DNA from: Ichthyophis bannanicus
Lineage: Eukaryota; Chordata; Amphibia; Gymnophiona; Ichthyophiidae
DNA: 64,000 bases
Assembly: GCA_033557465.1 (NCBI GenBank)
Contig: CM066041.1
Location: 153,611,532-153,675,531 of the forward strand
Reading direction: 5' to 3'
A program made the translations under genes and the position numbers. How positions within the stretch are numbered: position 1 is the stretch's first letter; the number at the start of each line of letters is the position of its first letter. A model generated the notes under the pieces. The model had not been told where the DNA came from and did no database searches. It saw only the letters and a program-made list of their open reading frames with translations. Positions 55,440-64,000 of this stretch are shown one piece after another.

Positions 55440-55910
55440 TATTGTTGGGAATCAAGTAATGTTGCAAAAATGTTCAGACTAGAGGGTCGTTTTCAGCTTT
55501 TTCTTGAAGTCCTTGGTGTCGGTGATGGCTCTGGGATGGTCGGGGGAGAGAATTCCAAAGGGAAGGAGCGGCTAATGAGAGAGCTGTTCCAGATGTTACT
55601 TGTTGGGCTTTTATATAGTCTTTAGGGGTAGCGATGGTGTGACTGGTGGTTTGTTGTCTGGGTCTGTTGCTTGATTCCATAGTGATGAGGGTTTTGAGAA
55701 TGTCAGCAGAGGTGTCTTGTATGGTTTTGTAGATATTTAGAATGGCCTTGTACTTGATCTGGGAGATGATGGGGAGCCAGTGGAGTTGGTTCAGAAGGGG
55801 GGGGTGATGTGGTCCAGTTTGGATAAGCCAGTTATGATGCATACTGCGGTATTCTGCACCATTTGCAGAGGGCGGAGTGCTTGTTTGGGTAATCCGAGGT
55901 AGATAGGGTT
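55440..55910 (-). pseudogene. L2-type LINE, C-terminal part, minus strand
   Basis: The minus-strand translation at 55938-55474 includes PYLPRITQ in one frame and HPPLLNQLHWLPIISQIKYK, then LAAPSLWNSLPR. These are L2 C-terminal landmarks. It is the 3' half of the LINE whose RT core is at 62442-63600; the LTR element split it. Confidence 0.8.
55907..55910. repeat. Left 4-bp target duplication of the LTR element
   Basis: GGTT, repeated at 62438-62441. Removing the element and one copy makes the antisense L2 frame continuous. Confidence 0.85.
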
Positions 55911-55937
55911 TGTGATGTAGCAGACTCTTATGAGGCA

Positions 55938-56936
55938 ATGGAAACTGATAGTGATCCGGTGGAGAGAGCCGGTACTGCAGGGGAATGCAGGATTTTCTCT
56001 GTTGAGAGGAAAAAAGAATGCAGAGCTAATCAGGAACCACTCCTCACTTCAAGGCAGGTGAGAAGCCAAGTCCCTGATTGGGCACGCCCAAGCAGGAGGC
56101 GGGCAGTGCAGCACTCAGCCAGCTTGTTAAGAATCCAGAAACAGTTAGATAGGGAAGAAGGAGATGAGCACCTGGACGAGGACAGGTCAGATGACCAGGA
56201 ACAGGAACCGTGGGAGAGAGAACCACTAAGCAGCTGTGATCCAAGAAGGAGCAGACAGGAGCTGGGAGACTCAGGGGCAGAGAAAGATTTCTGGAAGCAG
56301 AAGAATTCTAAGGCACTGAGAGACCCAAGGCTGCAGCTCAGGAGTTTAAAGGACCCAGAAGAACCTTGGAATAGGAGGCAAAGGGATAAGGAATTACCCT
56401 GGAAGAAGCCCAAGCACAAGGTATCTGGTGGGTGTGGCACGGCTAGCAAGCTTAACAGTGGAAAGCCAGAAAGAGTGAATTTTAATTGTGAAAGACAGGA
56501 TAAAGGCAGAAAGTTTGATAGTAACTGGTTAAGCCAGGAGAAGCCTGACTGTTTTCCTTTTAACACTCTGAGAGACTCTCCAAACACAGCTGAAGTGTTT
56601 TACCCTGCACTTCCATGTGGAGATAAGTGGGGGAAGGGAAATGCTTACACGCTGAAATGTTGTCCAAGTAAAAGCACTGATAATTGCCAAGAGATAAGAA
56701 ATGTAAACAAGCATTTACCTGAAGGAGGATATTCTCAGCCTAGCTCAGAAAATACACAGGCTGAATTACTTCTCACTGAATTCAGAGAGTTCCTTAAGAG
56801 CAGAGCAGTTTCTACTCAGAACGTAGCAAAATCATTGAGCAGCTGTGAGGAAGGAATGCCTTTAATTTCTCTGCCGTCTACAGAACAGGAAGTCCCGATG
56901 GATTGCTCTACTTGTATGATTCAAAAGCACATTTAA
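55938..56936 (+). CDS. LTR-internal ORF, 332 codons
   Basis: The ATG lies 27 bases inside the LTR. The product is hydrophilic and rich in E, K, R, S and D, with no predicted membrane segment and no recognised domain. Near the C-terminus it has LLLTEFREFLKSRAV and it ends PMDCSTCMIQKHI. In the 3' LTR the same frame is continuous with RNase H, so here it may be only the duplicated copy of a Pol C-terminal extension. Independent expression from the 5' LTR is possible but unsupported. Confidence 0.6.
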   Translation: METDSDPVERAGTAGECRIFSVERKKECRANQEPLLTSRQVRSQVPDWARPSRRRAVQHSASLLRIQKQLDREEGDEHLDEDRSDDQEQEPWEREPLSSCDPRRSRQELGDSGAEKDFWKQKNSKALRDPRLQLRSLKDPEEPWNRRQRDKELPWKKPKHKVSGGCGTASKLNSGKPERVNFNCERQDKGRKFDSNWLSQEKPDCFPFNTLRDSPNTAEVFYPALPCGDKWGKGNAYTLKCCPSKSTDNCQEIRNVNKHLPEGGYSQPSSENTQAELLLTEFREFLKSRAVSTQNVAKSLSSCEEGMPLISLPSTEQEVPMDCSTCMIQKHI

Positions 56937-57235
56937 GTGATTTGCTTGCCAGTGTTGTATGTAAGAAAATAGCAAAGTTACCTCACTGTTTGCTGTGATA
57001 AAGAAGCTTATGTGAAGAGAATAAGTGGAAGCATATTCTGTGCAATTCAGGAGCAGTGCTGTTATCAGAGTTTTCTGTTATGCTAATGAAAAGGAGATCA
57101 CATGACAATTGAATGTGATCAGTAATGGACATTTAGTCAAGCAGTGAAAAAAAGCCTTGTTTAGTTGTTTCTCAACCTTGTTTTGTGCCATATTATTTCC
57201 TTTACGTCTGCTGCATTTGAACTGCGAAAGCGGGA

Positions 57236-57241
57236 AATAAA
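57236..57241 (+). terminator. Poly(A) signal in 5' LTR
   Basis: AATAAA about 130 bases before the LTR end. Confidence 0.6.
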
Positions 57242-57375
57242 CCTCACAAAAGAAATATTCTTTGCCCTGCCTTATCACTTGAGCACCAACACAACTACAA
57301 CATTAACCCTCAAGGGCATTCAAGGCCAGCCCCTCCCTTAACCCTCAAGGTCCAGGGAGTGGGTGGGTGGCAAAG

Positions 57376-57393
57376 TGGCGTAGTATTGAGGAG
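57376..57393 (+). promoter_or_regulatory. Candidate primer-binding site
   Basis: Three bases after the LTR, TGGCGTAGT begins. The first nine bases would pair with the 3' end of vertebrate tRNA-Ser (CCA end followed by the CG of the acceptor stem). Pairing weakens after that. Confidence 0.4.
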
Positions 57394-57531
57394 AAATAAC
57401 TACAGCAAAGACTGCAGAAGCTGACTTCCAGGAGGTGCCCAGCCGAAGAGCTGACCTGCCCAGACAAGGAAGGAGACTGCAGGACTACAGGATCTTCTGT
57501 TCCTGACGTGCTTGTATACCACCTGAGCCAG

Positions 57532-57683
57532 GTAAAGGGTATCCACCCCGGGTAACCAGGATACCAGGGCAAGGGTGAAGCCTAGTGGTGACTAGGGAGA
57601 AAGGAAAAAAAAAAAGAGCAGATAGCCAAAGTGTACTGTGTTTTCCGCACTTGGGTCTCTTTTTTTTTTTTGATTTGTTGCAG
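57532..57683 (+). other. Possible leader intron
   Basis: A donor-like CCAG then GTAAAG at 57532 and an acceptor with a long T tract ending GCAG at 57683 bracket 152 bases between LTR and gag ATG. Removal would bring the ATG at 57694 close to the LTR. Purely a sequence-based inference. Confidence 0.35.
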
Positions 57684-59004
57684 GTATCCCAAGATGGCGA
57701 TGGACGCCAAAGAAATTTTTTATTGGATGGCGACGCAGCTGGAGCGCCAGCAAGATCTTGCGTTAGAGGCCCAGGAGAAAGCCAACGCAAGTATGCGTGA
57801 GCAGCAGCAACTTCTACTCACTCTCATGGAGGAATGGATAAAAGAGAGGAAGCAAGCCGCTGGACAATCATCTACTACAGGTTCCATTTTAACAGGCCCT
57901 GTACAACCTGTGGGTTTACAGGCGGGAACTTTGTTTAATTTTGGACAGCTTACCAATCAAGATGACGTTGATGACTATCTTGAGAGCTTTGAAAGAGTAG
58001 CTCGCCTTAGCTCATGGCCTAAGGAGCATTGGGCATTAAGACTGGCAGCATCCCTTACTGGGGAAGCGATGGCCGCTTACCAAGCCATGCCTGCTGCCAT
58101 GGCTGGCAATTATGATGAAGTAAAAAAGGCAATCAGGGAGAGATTAGGGCTCACTCCTTTAGTCTACCACACACGTTTGAGGAGTGTGAGACTGAGGCCG
58201 AGTGAGACTCCTAAGTCATTATGTCATAGGATTCAAAGCTTGCTTGATAAATGGTTAACTCCAGAAGGGAGGTCTGTGGAGTCAATACTGAATGCTTTGA
58301 CATTAGAGCAGTACATGAACGCTCTACCACAGGGAATCCGCACCTTCCTAATCTTGCAGAATTGCAAAACTTCTCAAGAAGCTGTTGCACTCTCTGAGAG
58401 ATATATAGAGGCAGAGCTAACTGCCCAGAGAGCTGGCACTACTTCCCAGGAGTCACGCAGCTGCAGATTAGAAAGGGACGGGAGGGTGCAGGACGACCCT
58501 ATAGCGGATAGTCATATGGAAGATAGACAGGGATTTCTTCTGTCTATTGAAATACAGGGAATTACCACCCAAGCTTTTCTGGATTCGGGAGCTGAGGTAA
58601 GCATGCTCTCTGCAGAGTTGTGGCAGAGAATAAAAGCCATGCAGGGCCAGGAAGTAATTCAGCCTGTGAGTTCTGCTCCAATAAGATGCGTTCACGGAGG
58701 AACTTTCACTTATCCGGTATATAAATTACACATAACTGGGTTAGGTACACGAAGGACTATCCCCTTAGCAGTGGTCCTGAGTCTTCCCCATGCAGTAATT
58801 TTATTCAAGGACTGGCCACAATTCCACAGAGGGCTAGTACAAGGCTTGCAGGAGAGAGAGGGGTCCCGCGCAGGAAAAGTCTCTGAGGAAGCACAAGCTC
58901 TGGCCACAGAGAAAGTGAGGTCAGTTCCTCGACCCTTACTGGCCCAGGCCAGCAAAGGTAGCCAGAGGAAGGAAGTTCCGAGGGCAGACAGCGCAGGAAA
59001 ACCT

Positions 59005-59427
59005 AAGTTTGTCCTAAGGTTTTGCAAGATGACCCCGAATGCTCAGCCACCCCAGAGAGCCACGCCTAGTGCAGCCGGATTTGATCTTACCAGTGCCGAA
59101 GATATGGTAGTCCCAGCTGGCGGAAAGGCACTGGTGGACACGGCGCTGCAAATAGAATTACCTGCTGGATGTTATGGGCGACTAGCTCCACGGTCGGGCC
59201 TAGCCCTGAAACATTTTATAGACATTGGTGCGGGCGTAATAGACCCAGACTACCGTGGCTCGGTAAAAGTACTCCTTTTTAACTTTGGAAAAAGCGACTT
59301 TAGAGTGAAGACGGGAGACCGCATTGCGCAACTAATTTGTGAACGCGTCGGTCTTCCCCCTTTGGAAGAGGTACCTGTTTTGTCCACAACGGTGCGCGGC
59401 ACGCAGGGTTTCGGGTCTACAGGGACC
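59005..59427 (+). other. dUTPase domain within the polyprotein
   Basis: All five trimeric-dUTPase motifs are in order: AGFDL (461-465), PRSGLA (499-504), GVIDPDYRGSV (515-525), GDRIAQL (541-547) and RGTQGFGSTG (568-577). The catalytic Asp in motif 3 and the glycine-rich C-terminal motif are intact. The domain lies between protease and RT. dUTPases lower uracil incorporation into DNA copies; betaretroviruses and some lentiviruses carry one, but at other positions. Confidence 0.9.
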
Positions 59428-60351
59428 AACAGCTTGCAAGGGTTGTCAGCTTCAGTGGAAAGGGAGGAGGCCGAAGAGGAGGACCTTGGACCCCAGCTGA
59501 CTGACTGCAAGGAAAATCCTGAACCTCGACTTGATGAGGGACTCTCGTGGGCACAGAAACAGGAACTTACCCAAGTGCTGTCAAGGTACAAAGATGTTCT
59601 TATGCCTGTACCTGGAGAAACGAGATTGATAGTGCACGAGATAATAACACCCTCGGGCGAAGTGATAAGGCAGCGCCCTTACCGACTACCAGAGGCGAAA
59701 AAGAACGAGGTAATACGGCAGGTGGGAGAGATGCTAGCCATGGGGATAATCGAAGAATCCCGGAGCCCATGGAATAGTCCCATCGTCATGGTACCAAAAC
59801 CGGATGGCTCGATCCGATTTTGTATTGATTTTCGGAAGATTAACTCAATATCCCGGTTTGATTCATATCCTATGCCGCGGATTGAGGAATTGCTCGATCG
59901 ACTGGGACAAGCAAAATATCTGATGACGCTTGACATGTCAAAAGGGTATTGGCAAGTGCCCCTTACTAGAGATGCCAGGCCAAAGACGGCATTTAGTACA
60001 CCTGTTGGCCTCTATCAATTCAAGAGGATGCCCTTTGGCCTGCATGGCGCTGCGGCCACTTGTCAACGCCTTATGGACATGGTCCTTCGTCCACATCAGT
60101 CTTATGCAGTCGCCTACATGGATGACGTCGTCATCCATAGTGAGACATGGACACAGCATGTACAAAGAGTGGAAGCTGTTCTATGAGCAATCCGGGATGC
60201 GGGCCTCACGTTGAACCCTGCCAAGTGTCTCTTCGGGGGATAGGATGTTAAATATTTGGGTCATGTCGTGGGCCATGGGGTAGTAAAACCCTTGCTCAGC
60301 AAAGTCGCAAGTGTATAGGCCTTCCCAAAAGCTGCCAATAAAAAACAATTG

Positions 60352-60940
60352 CGCAGCTTTTTGGGATTGGTAGGGTACTACCGAAGATTTATTCCACACT
60401 TTTCGGAAAAGACCGCCTTGCTAACCGACATGCTGCGAAAAAATGCTCCTAATGCACTCAAGTGGAGTGAAGAAGCCGAAGGAGTGTTTGAACTTTTGAA
60501 ACGTCAACTTTGTGAAGCACCGGTTTTGAGGGGAGTGGACTTCTCAAAACCATTTATACTACAGACAGACGTCTCAGATACAGGCCTGGGCGCTGTTTTG
60601 TCCCAGCGACATGAGGATACGAAACACCCAGTCCTATTCCTGAGTAGGAAATTGGCACCCGCAGAGAAGAATTACTCCACCATTGAGCACGAGTGTTTGG
60701 CCATCAAGTGGGCTATTGACGCGCTGAGCTTCTATTTAGTAGGGAGAAGATTAAATTCTGATCACAGACCACGCACCATTGAAATGGTTGAACCAGATGC
60801 ACAACCATAACTCCTGGCTAACCCATTGGTTTATGGCCCTACAGGCTTTTGAGTTCCAGGTGGAGCACAGAGCTGGAAAGCTCCATCAAAACGCTGATGC
60901 CTTAAGTAGAATCACGTGCTGTGCGGGCGAGCCTAGGCCA
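60352..60940 (+). pseudogene. RNase H domain and Pol C-terminus
   Basis: FLGLVGYYRRFIP (RT connection) leads to ILQTDVSDTGLGAVLSQ, then YSTIEHECLAIKWAI, with the first Asp and the Glu of RNase H. A single-base frame change near 60750-60775 occurs just before the TDHAPLKWL-type motif. The end of the domain is HQNADALSRI near 60890-60915. In ordinary gypsy elements integrase follows here; instead there are only about 15 codons before the polypurine tract. Confidence 0.82.
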
Positions 60941-60954
60941 GCCCGTGATATCTT

Positions 60955-60967
60955 AAGGGGGGGGATC
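60955..60967 (+). promoter_or_regulatory. Polypurine tract
   Basis: AAGGGGGGGGATC directly precedes the 3' LTR and would prime plus-strand DNA. Confidence 0.8.
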
Positions 60968-60994
60968 TGTGATGTAGCAGACTCTTATGAGGCA

Positions 60995-61927
60995 ATGGAA
61001 ACTGATAGTGATCCGGTGGAGAGAGCCGGTACTGCAGGGGAATGCAGGATTTTCTCTGTTGAGAGGAAAAAAGAATGCAGAGCTAATCAGGAACCACTCC
61101 TCACTTCAAGGCAGGTGAGAAGCCAAGTCCCTGATTGGGCACGCCCAAGCAGGAGGCGGGCAGTGCAGCACTCAGCCAGCTTGTTAAGAACCCAGAAACA
61201 GAAACAGTTAGATAGGGAAGAAGGAGATGAGCACCTGGATGAGGACAGGTCAGATGACCAGGAACAGGAACCGTGGGAGAGAGAACCACTAAGCAGCTGT
61301 GATCCAAGAAGGAGCAGACAGGAGCTGGGAGACTCAGGGGCAGAGAAAGATTTCTGGAAGCAGAAGAATTCTAAGGCACTGAGAGACCCAAGGCTGCAGC
61401 TCAGGAGTTTAAATGACCCAGAAGAACCTTGGAATAGGAGGCAAAGGGATAAGGAATTACCCTGGAAGAAGCCCAAGCACAAGGTATGTGGTGGGTGTGG
61501 CACGGCTAGCAAGCTTAACAGTGGAAAGCCAGAAAGAGTGAATTTTAATTGTGAAAGACAGGATAAAGGCAGAAAGTTTGATAGTAACTGGTTAAGCCAG
61601 GAGAAGCCTGACTGTTTTCCTTTTAACACTCTGAGAGACTCTCCAAACACAGCTGAAGTGTTTTACCCTGCACTTCCATGTGGAGATAAGTGGGGGAAGG
61701 GAAATGCTTACACGCTGAAATGTTGTCCAAGTAAAAGCACTGATAATTGCCAAGAGATAAGAAATGTAAACAAGCATTTACCTGAAGGAGGATATTCTCA
61801 GCCTAGCTCAGAAAATACACAGGCTGAATTACTTCTCACTGAATTCAGAGAGTTCCTTAAGAGCAGAGCAGTTTCTACTCAGAACGTAGCAAAATCATTG
61901 AGCAGCTGTGAGAAGGAATGCCTTTAA
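60995..61927 (+). CDS. LTR-internal ORF in 3' LTR, continuous with RNase H
   Basis: The frame containing the end of RNase H has no stop from about 60779 across the polypurine tract and LTR border to 61927. The LTR portion matches the 5' LTR frame. A 1-base deletion near 61912 truncates the C-terminus just before the PMDCSTC motif, which remains readable in the next frame to about 61997. Confidence 0.6.
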   Translation: METDSDPVERAGTAGECRIFSVERKKECRANQEPLLTSRQVRSQVPDWARPSRRRAVQHSASLLRTQKQKQLDREEGDEHLDEDRSDDQEQEPWEREPLSSCDPRRSRQELGDSGAEKDFWKQKNSKALRDPRLQLRSLNDPEEPWNRRQRDKELPWKKPKHKVCGGCGTASKLNSGKPERVNFNCERQDKGRKFDSNWLSQEKPDCFPFNTLRDSPNTAEVFYPALPCGDKWGKGNAYTLKCCPSKSTDNCQEIRNVNKHLPEGGYSQPSSENTQAELLLTEFREFLKSRAVSTQNVAKSLSSCEKECL

Positions 61928-62300
61928 TGTCTCTGCCGTCTACAGAACAGGAAGTCCCGATGGATTGCTCTACTTGTATGATTCAAAAGCACATTTAAGT
62001 GATTTGCTTGCCAGTGTTGTATGTAAGAAAATAGCAAAGTTACCTCACTGTTTGCTGTGATAAAGAAGCTTATGTGAAGAGAATAAGTGGAAGCATATTC
62101 TGTGCAATTCAGGAGCAGTGCTGTTATCAGAGTTTTCTGTTACGCTAATGAAAAGGAGATCACATGACAATTGAATGTGATCAGTAATGGACATTTAGTC
62201 AAGCAGTGAAAAAAAGCCTTGTTTAGTTCAGTTTCTCAACCTTGTTTTGTGCCATATTATTTCATTTTACGTCTGCTGCATTTGAACTGTGAAAGCGGGA

Positions 62301-62306
62301 AATAAA
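62301..62306 (+). terminator. Poly(A) signal in 3' LTR
   Basis: AATAAA in the same context as in the 5' LTR. Confidence 0.6.
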
Positions 62307-62437
62307 CCTCACAAAAGAAATATTCTTTGCCCTGCCTTATCACTTGAGCACCAACACAACTACAACATTAACCCTCAAGGGCATTCAAGGCCAGCCCTTC
62401 CCTTAACCCTTAAGGTCCAGGGAGTGGGTGGGTGGCA

Positions 62438-62441
62438 GGTT
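62438..62441. repeat. Right 4-bp target duplication of the LTR element
   Basis: GGTT, matching 55907-55910. Confidence 0.85.
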
Positions 62442-63600
62442 ACAGTAGTCAATGGTTGGTGTGATAATCGTCTGGAAAATGGTAGTTGAGCAATGGTTTG
62501 AGTCTTCTGAGGATATGCATTTTGTGGTAGACTGATTTGGCTGTTTTGTGATTATGGGAGTGCAGGTTTAAATTACTGTCCAGAGCGACTCCGAGGTATG
62601 TTACCTCAGGTGTAATGGGTATAGTGATGTTCATTTGGATTGAATTTGGGGAGAAGAAACTTGCATTGCGGGTTACAAGGAGAGCTTCAGTCTTGCTATA
62701 GTTGTTTAGGTTGTTTTTCGTTAACCAGGCTGTCATGTCTTCCAGGCAAGTAGTTATCTCTGAGTAGTTTGGGTTGTCGAGGTTTATAGGAGAGTAGATC
62801 ATAATGTCATCTGCATACAGATTGTAGTGGATTTTGTGTTTTTTGATGATATTGCAGATGGGTTGAAGGTAAATATTGAATAGAAGTGACAGTGAAGATC
62901 CTTGCAGGACACCTTGGGTTGCTGGGAATTGTGATGAGGTATTATTTCCACATTTTACTAGTAGTTGTCTATTACTGAGGTAGGAGTGGAACCATTTGAT
63001 TTGATTTCCCTGAAGTCCGATGTCCTGTAGTCTGCTCAGTAGAATGTTGTGTGATACCGTGTCGAAAGCTGAGGATATGTCTATGAAGATTAAGAGAAAT
63101 CTGGTCTTTACATTGTCTATACCTCTTCTAAGATTGTTGAACAAGTATATAAGGAGTGTTTCAGCACTATGATTAAGTCGAAAGCCATGCTGGTGTGGGT
63201 CCAGTGGGACATATGAGTCGAGGTAGTCTTGTAGTTGGAAGTTGTACTACTTTTTCTATGACCTTGGTGAAGAAGGAGAGTGAAGATATGGGGCGATATG
63301 CAGCTGGGTCATTTTTGCTTAGGATTGTCTTCTTAGTTATTGGACGAATGGTGGCAATTTTGAGTGCATTAGGCATGTAGCCTTGGGATATGGATAAGCG
63401 TACTATGGTGTGGATAAATGGGCAGAGATCATCTTTTGTTTTTATCCATGTTACTGGAGAGGAGTCAGATGAGGCAGTGCTTGCGTTCAATTCTGAGACA
63501 TTTTGTGATATCTGGTTGATGGATAGGATGCTGAATTGGTCCCAGGTATGATTGATTACTGCACTGCAATGCAAATTTAAAACCAGAACTTGCTTAAAAT
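62442..63600 (-). pseudogene. L2-type LINE, RT core, minus strand
   Basis: Read on the minus strand, 63574-63173 contains LKIATIRPITKK and AAYRPISSLSFFTKVIEKVV; 63144-62449 contains FIDISSAFDTVSHNILL (catalytic Asp), ATQGVLQGSSLSLLFNIYL and YADDIMIYS (catalytic YADD). One frame change near 63150-63170 separates the two. The RT core has no internal stop within the second frame. The C-terminus is at 55440-55910. Confidence 0.82.
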
Positions 63601-64000
63601 CTCACTCCTGGAAATGAGTAACTTGGCAGTTCTGCTCAGGTGAGCTATATTTGGTATAGCTCTATGCAGGTGTTTGGTATTTAGTCTCCTCTCCGACCCT
63701 GGGCTGGGGCAGAGATTTGCTTTTCCTTTCCTTAGTAGAAGTTTGTTGGTAAGTGGATTCCAAGGCTCTTGGAACTCTCCATGGGGAGCTGAATCCTAGT
63801 TCATGTCCTGTCCTGTCTCTATTCCGCCATGCAGCTGCCAACCAACTGACCGAATTAAAAAACAAACAAACCTCAGGTTGCTCCAAACATATCCCAGAGG
63901 GATGCTCAAAGTAAGAGTTAACCCTTTTGTTGCTGACAGAAACAGTCAGTCCAGCATTTCCTGTGCATTCCTCAAAGTTTAATCATTGCAATCCACTCCA
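63601..64000. other. No gene recognised
   Basis: No recognisable frame or repeat was seen. Confidence 0.35.

Larger units (their letters stand above)
55911..57372 (+). repeat. 5' LTR
   Basis: TGTGATGTAGCAG at the start, GGGTGGGTGGCA at the end. The poly(A) signal AATAAA is at 57236-57241. About two thirds of its length is an open reading frame. Confidence 0.9.
57694..60950 (+). pseudogene. Gag-protease-dUTPase-RT-RNase H polyprotein, broken
   Basis: The ATG at 57694 has a good context (AAGATGG). One frame runs 830 codons to a TGA at 60184-60186, with no frameshift between gag and pol. Order: coiled-coil-like N-terminus (15-55), capsid-like region (86-240) ending in a SCAN-like part (WLTPEGRSVESIL, LEQYMNALPQGIR), aspartic protease with DSGAE (297-301), dUTPase (438-578), RT (about 640-830) with YMDD at 808-811. 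No CCHC zinc knuckle is seen between capsid and protease. The same frame has further stops at 60241-60243 and 60316-60318. RNase H follows, and the frame shifts between about 60750 and 60775. Confidence 0.85.
55911..62437 (+). mobile_element. 6.5-kb LTR retrotransposon with dUTPase, no integrase found
   Basis: Two LTRs of 1462 and 1470 bp flank a 3.6-kb interior, with a GGTT duplication outside. The interior encodes Gag, protease, dUTPase, RT and RNase H. Ty3/gypsy affinity is shown by the RT (VPKPDGSIRFCIDFRKIN) and RNase H. A SCAN-like Gag suggests kinship with Gmr1-like elements, in which the integrase lies upstream of RT; here that position is occupied by dUTPase and no integrase is seen. 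The LTRs differ at about nine bases and four small indels, so insertion was recent. Three stops and a frameshift in pol make this copy defective. Confidence 0.88.
60968..62437 (+). repeat. 3' LTR
   Basis: Borders are identical to those of the 5' LTR. Net length difference is +8 (a 6-bp GAAACA-type repeat, +2, +1 and -1). The poly(A) signal lies at 62301-62306. Confidence 0.9.

Noticed and set aside
56030..56587. 185-codon minus-strand frame inside the 5' LTR
   Set aside because: It is a shadow of the plus-strand LTR-internal frame and recurs in the 3' LTR for that reason only.
1..64000. CRISPR arrays or canonical tRNA genes
   Set aside because: Tandem repeats here lack regular spacers, and tRNA-like stretches are SINE heads without a full cloverleaf.

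Overview
This window looks like intergenic and intronic DNA from a vertebrate with a large, transposon-rich genome. The best guess is an amphibian, possibly a caecilian. That guess rests on the mix of CR1 and L2 LINEs, a DIRS tyrosine-recombinase retrotransposon, Penelope-like elements with hammerhead ribozymes, hAT and PIF/Harbinger-type DNA elements, tRNA-derived SINEs and a dUTPase-bearing Ty3/gypsy-like element. No bacterial features, CRISPR arrays or operons are visible. Most of what can be read is nested mobile DNA. The only convincing host gene is a selenoprotein of the SELENOM/SELENOE/SELENOF family: its last exon (41226-41369), a form-2 SECIS element in the 3' UTR, a poly(A) signal, and a possible signal-peptide first exon at 34180-34290. 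The selenocysteine-codon exon was not found.

Layout. 1-1135: CR1 LINE split by a short palindromic DNA element. 1136-6541: DIRS-like retrotransposon (gag, RT, RNase H, methyltransferase-like, tyrosine recombinase, terminal inverted repeat), its RT interrupted by a 289-bp hammerhead-bearing Penelope-derived insert with a 15-bp target duplication. 6720-6955: a second hammerhead remnant. 8614-14210: a 5.6-kb hAT-type composite with 8-bp target duplication, internal palindromes, C-rich tandem repeats and a nested Penelope-like element. 17179-19733: a 2.6-kb relative of that composite with its own 8-bp duplication. 19910-25940: CR1 pieces, a hAT transposase remnant split by an LTR, and a second LTR on the minus strand. 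26769-30657: a 3.9-kb TTA-flanked composite. 30740-33120: L2 pieces and a third solo LTR. 33400-46600: mostly unique DNA containing the selenoprotein exons. 46650-55083: GT-rich repeat, L2 and CR1 LINEs, one CR1 with an intact 649-codon RT frame. 55440-63600: an antisense L2 cut by a nearly intact 6.5-kb LTR retrotransposon.

The most unusual object is the LTR retrotransposon at 55911-62437. Its LTRs are about 99% identical. One long frame encodes a SCAN-like Gag, an aspartic protease, a dUTPase with all five motifs and a reverse transcriptase; RNase H follows. No integrase domain was found on either side of RT, and after RNase H the frame runs straight through the polypurine tract into a long charged reading frame inside the 3' LTR. 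Three other LTRs in the window carry diverged versions of that LTR-internal frame, all ending in a shared M-D/E-C-S/T-x-C motif, so this looks like a family property.
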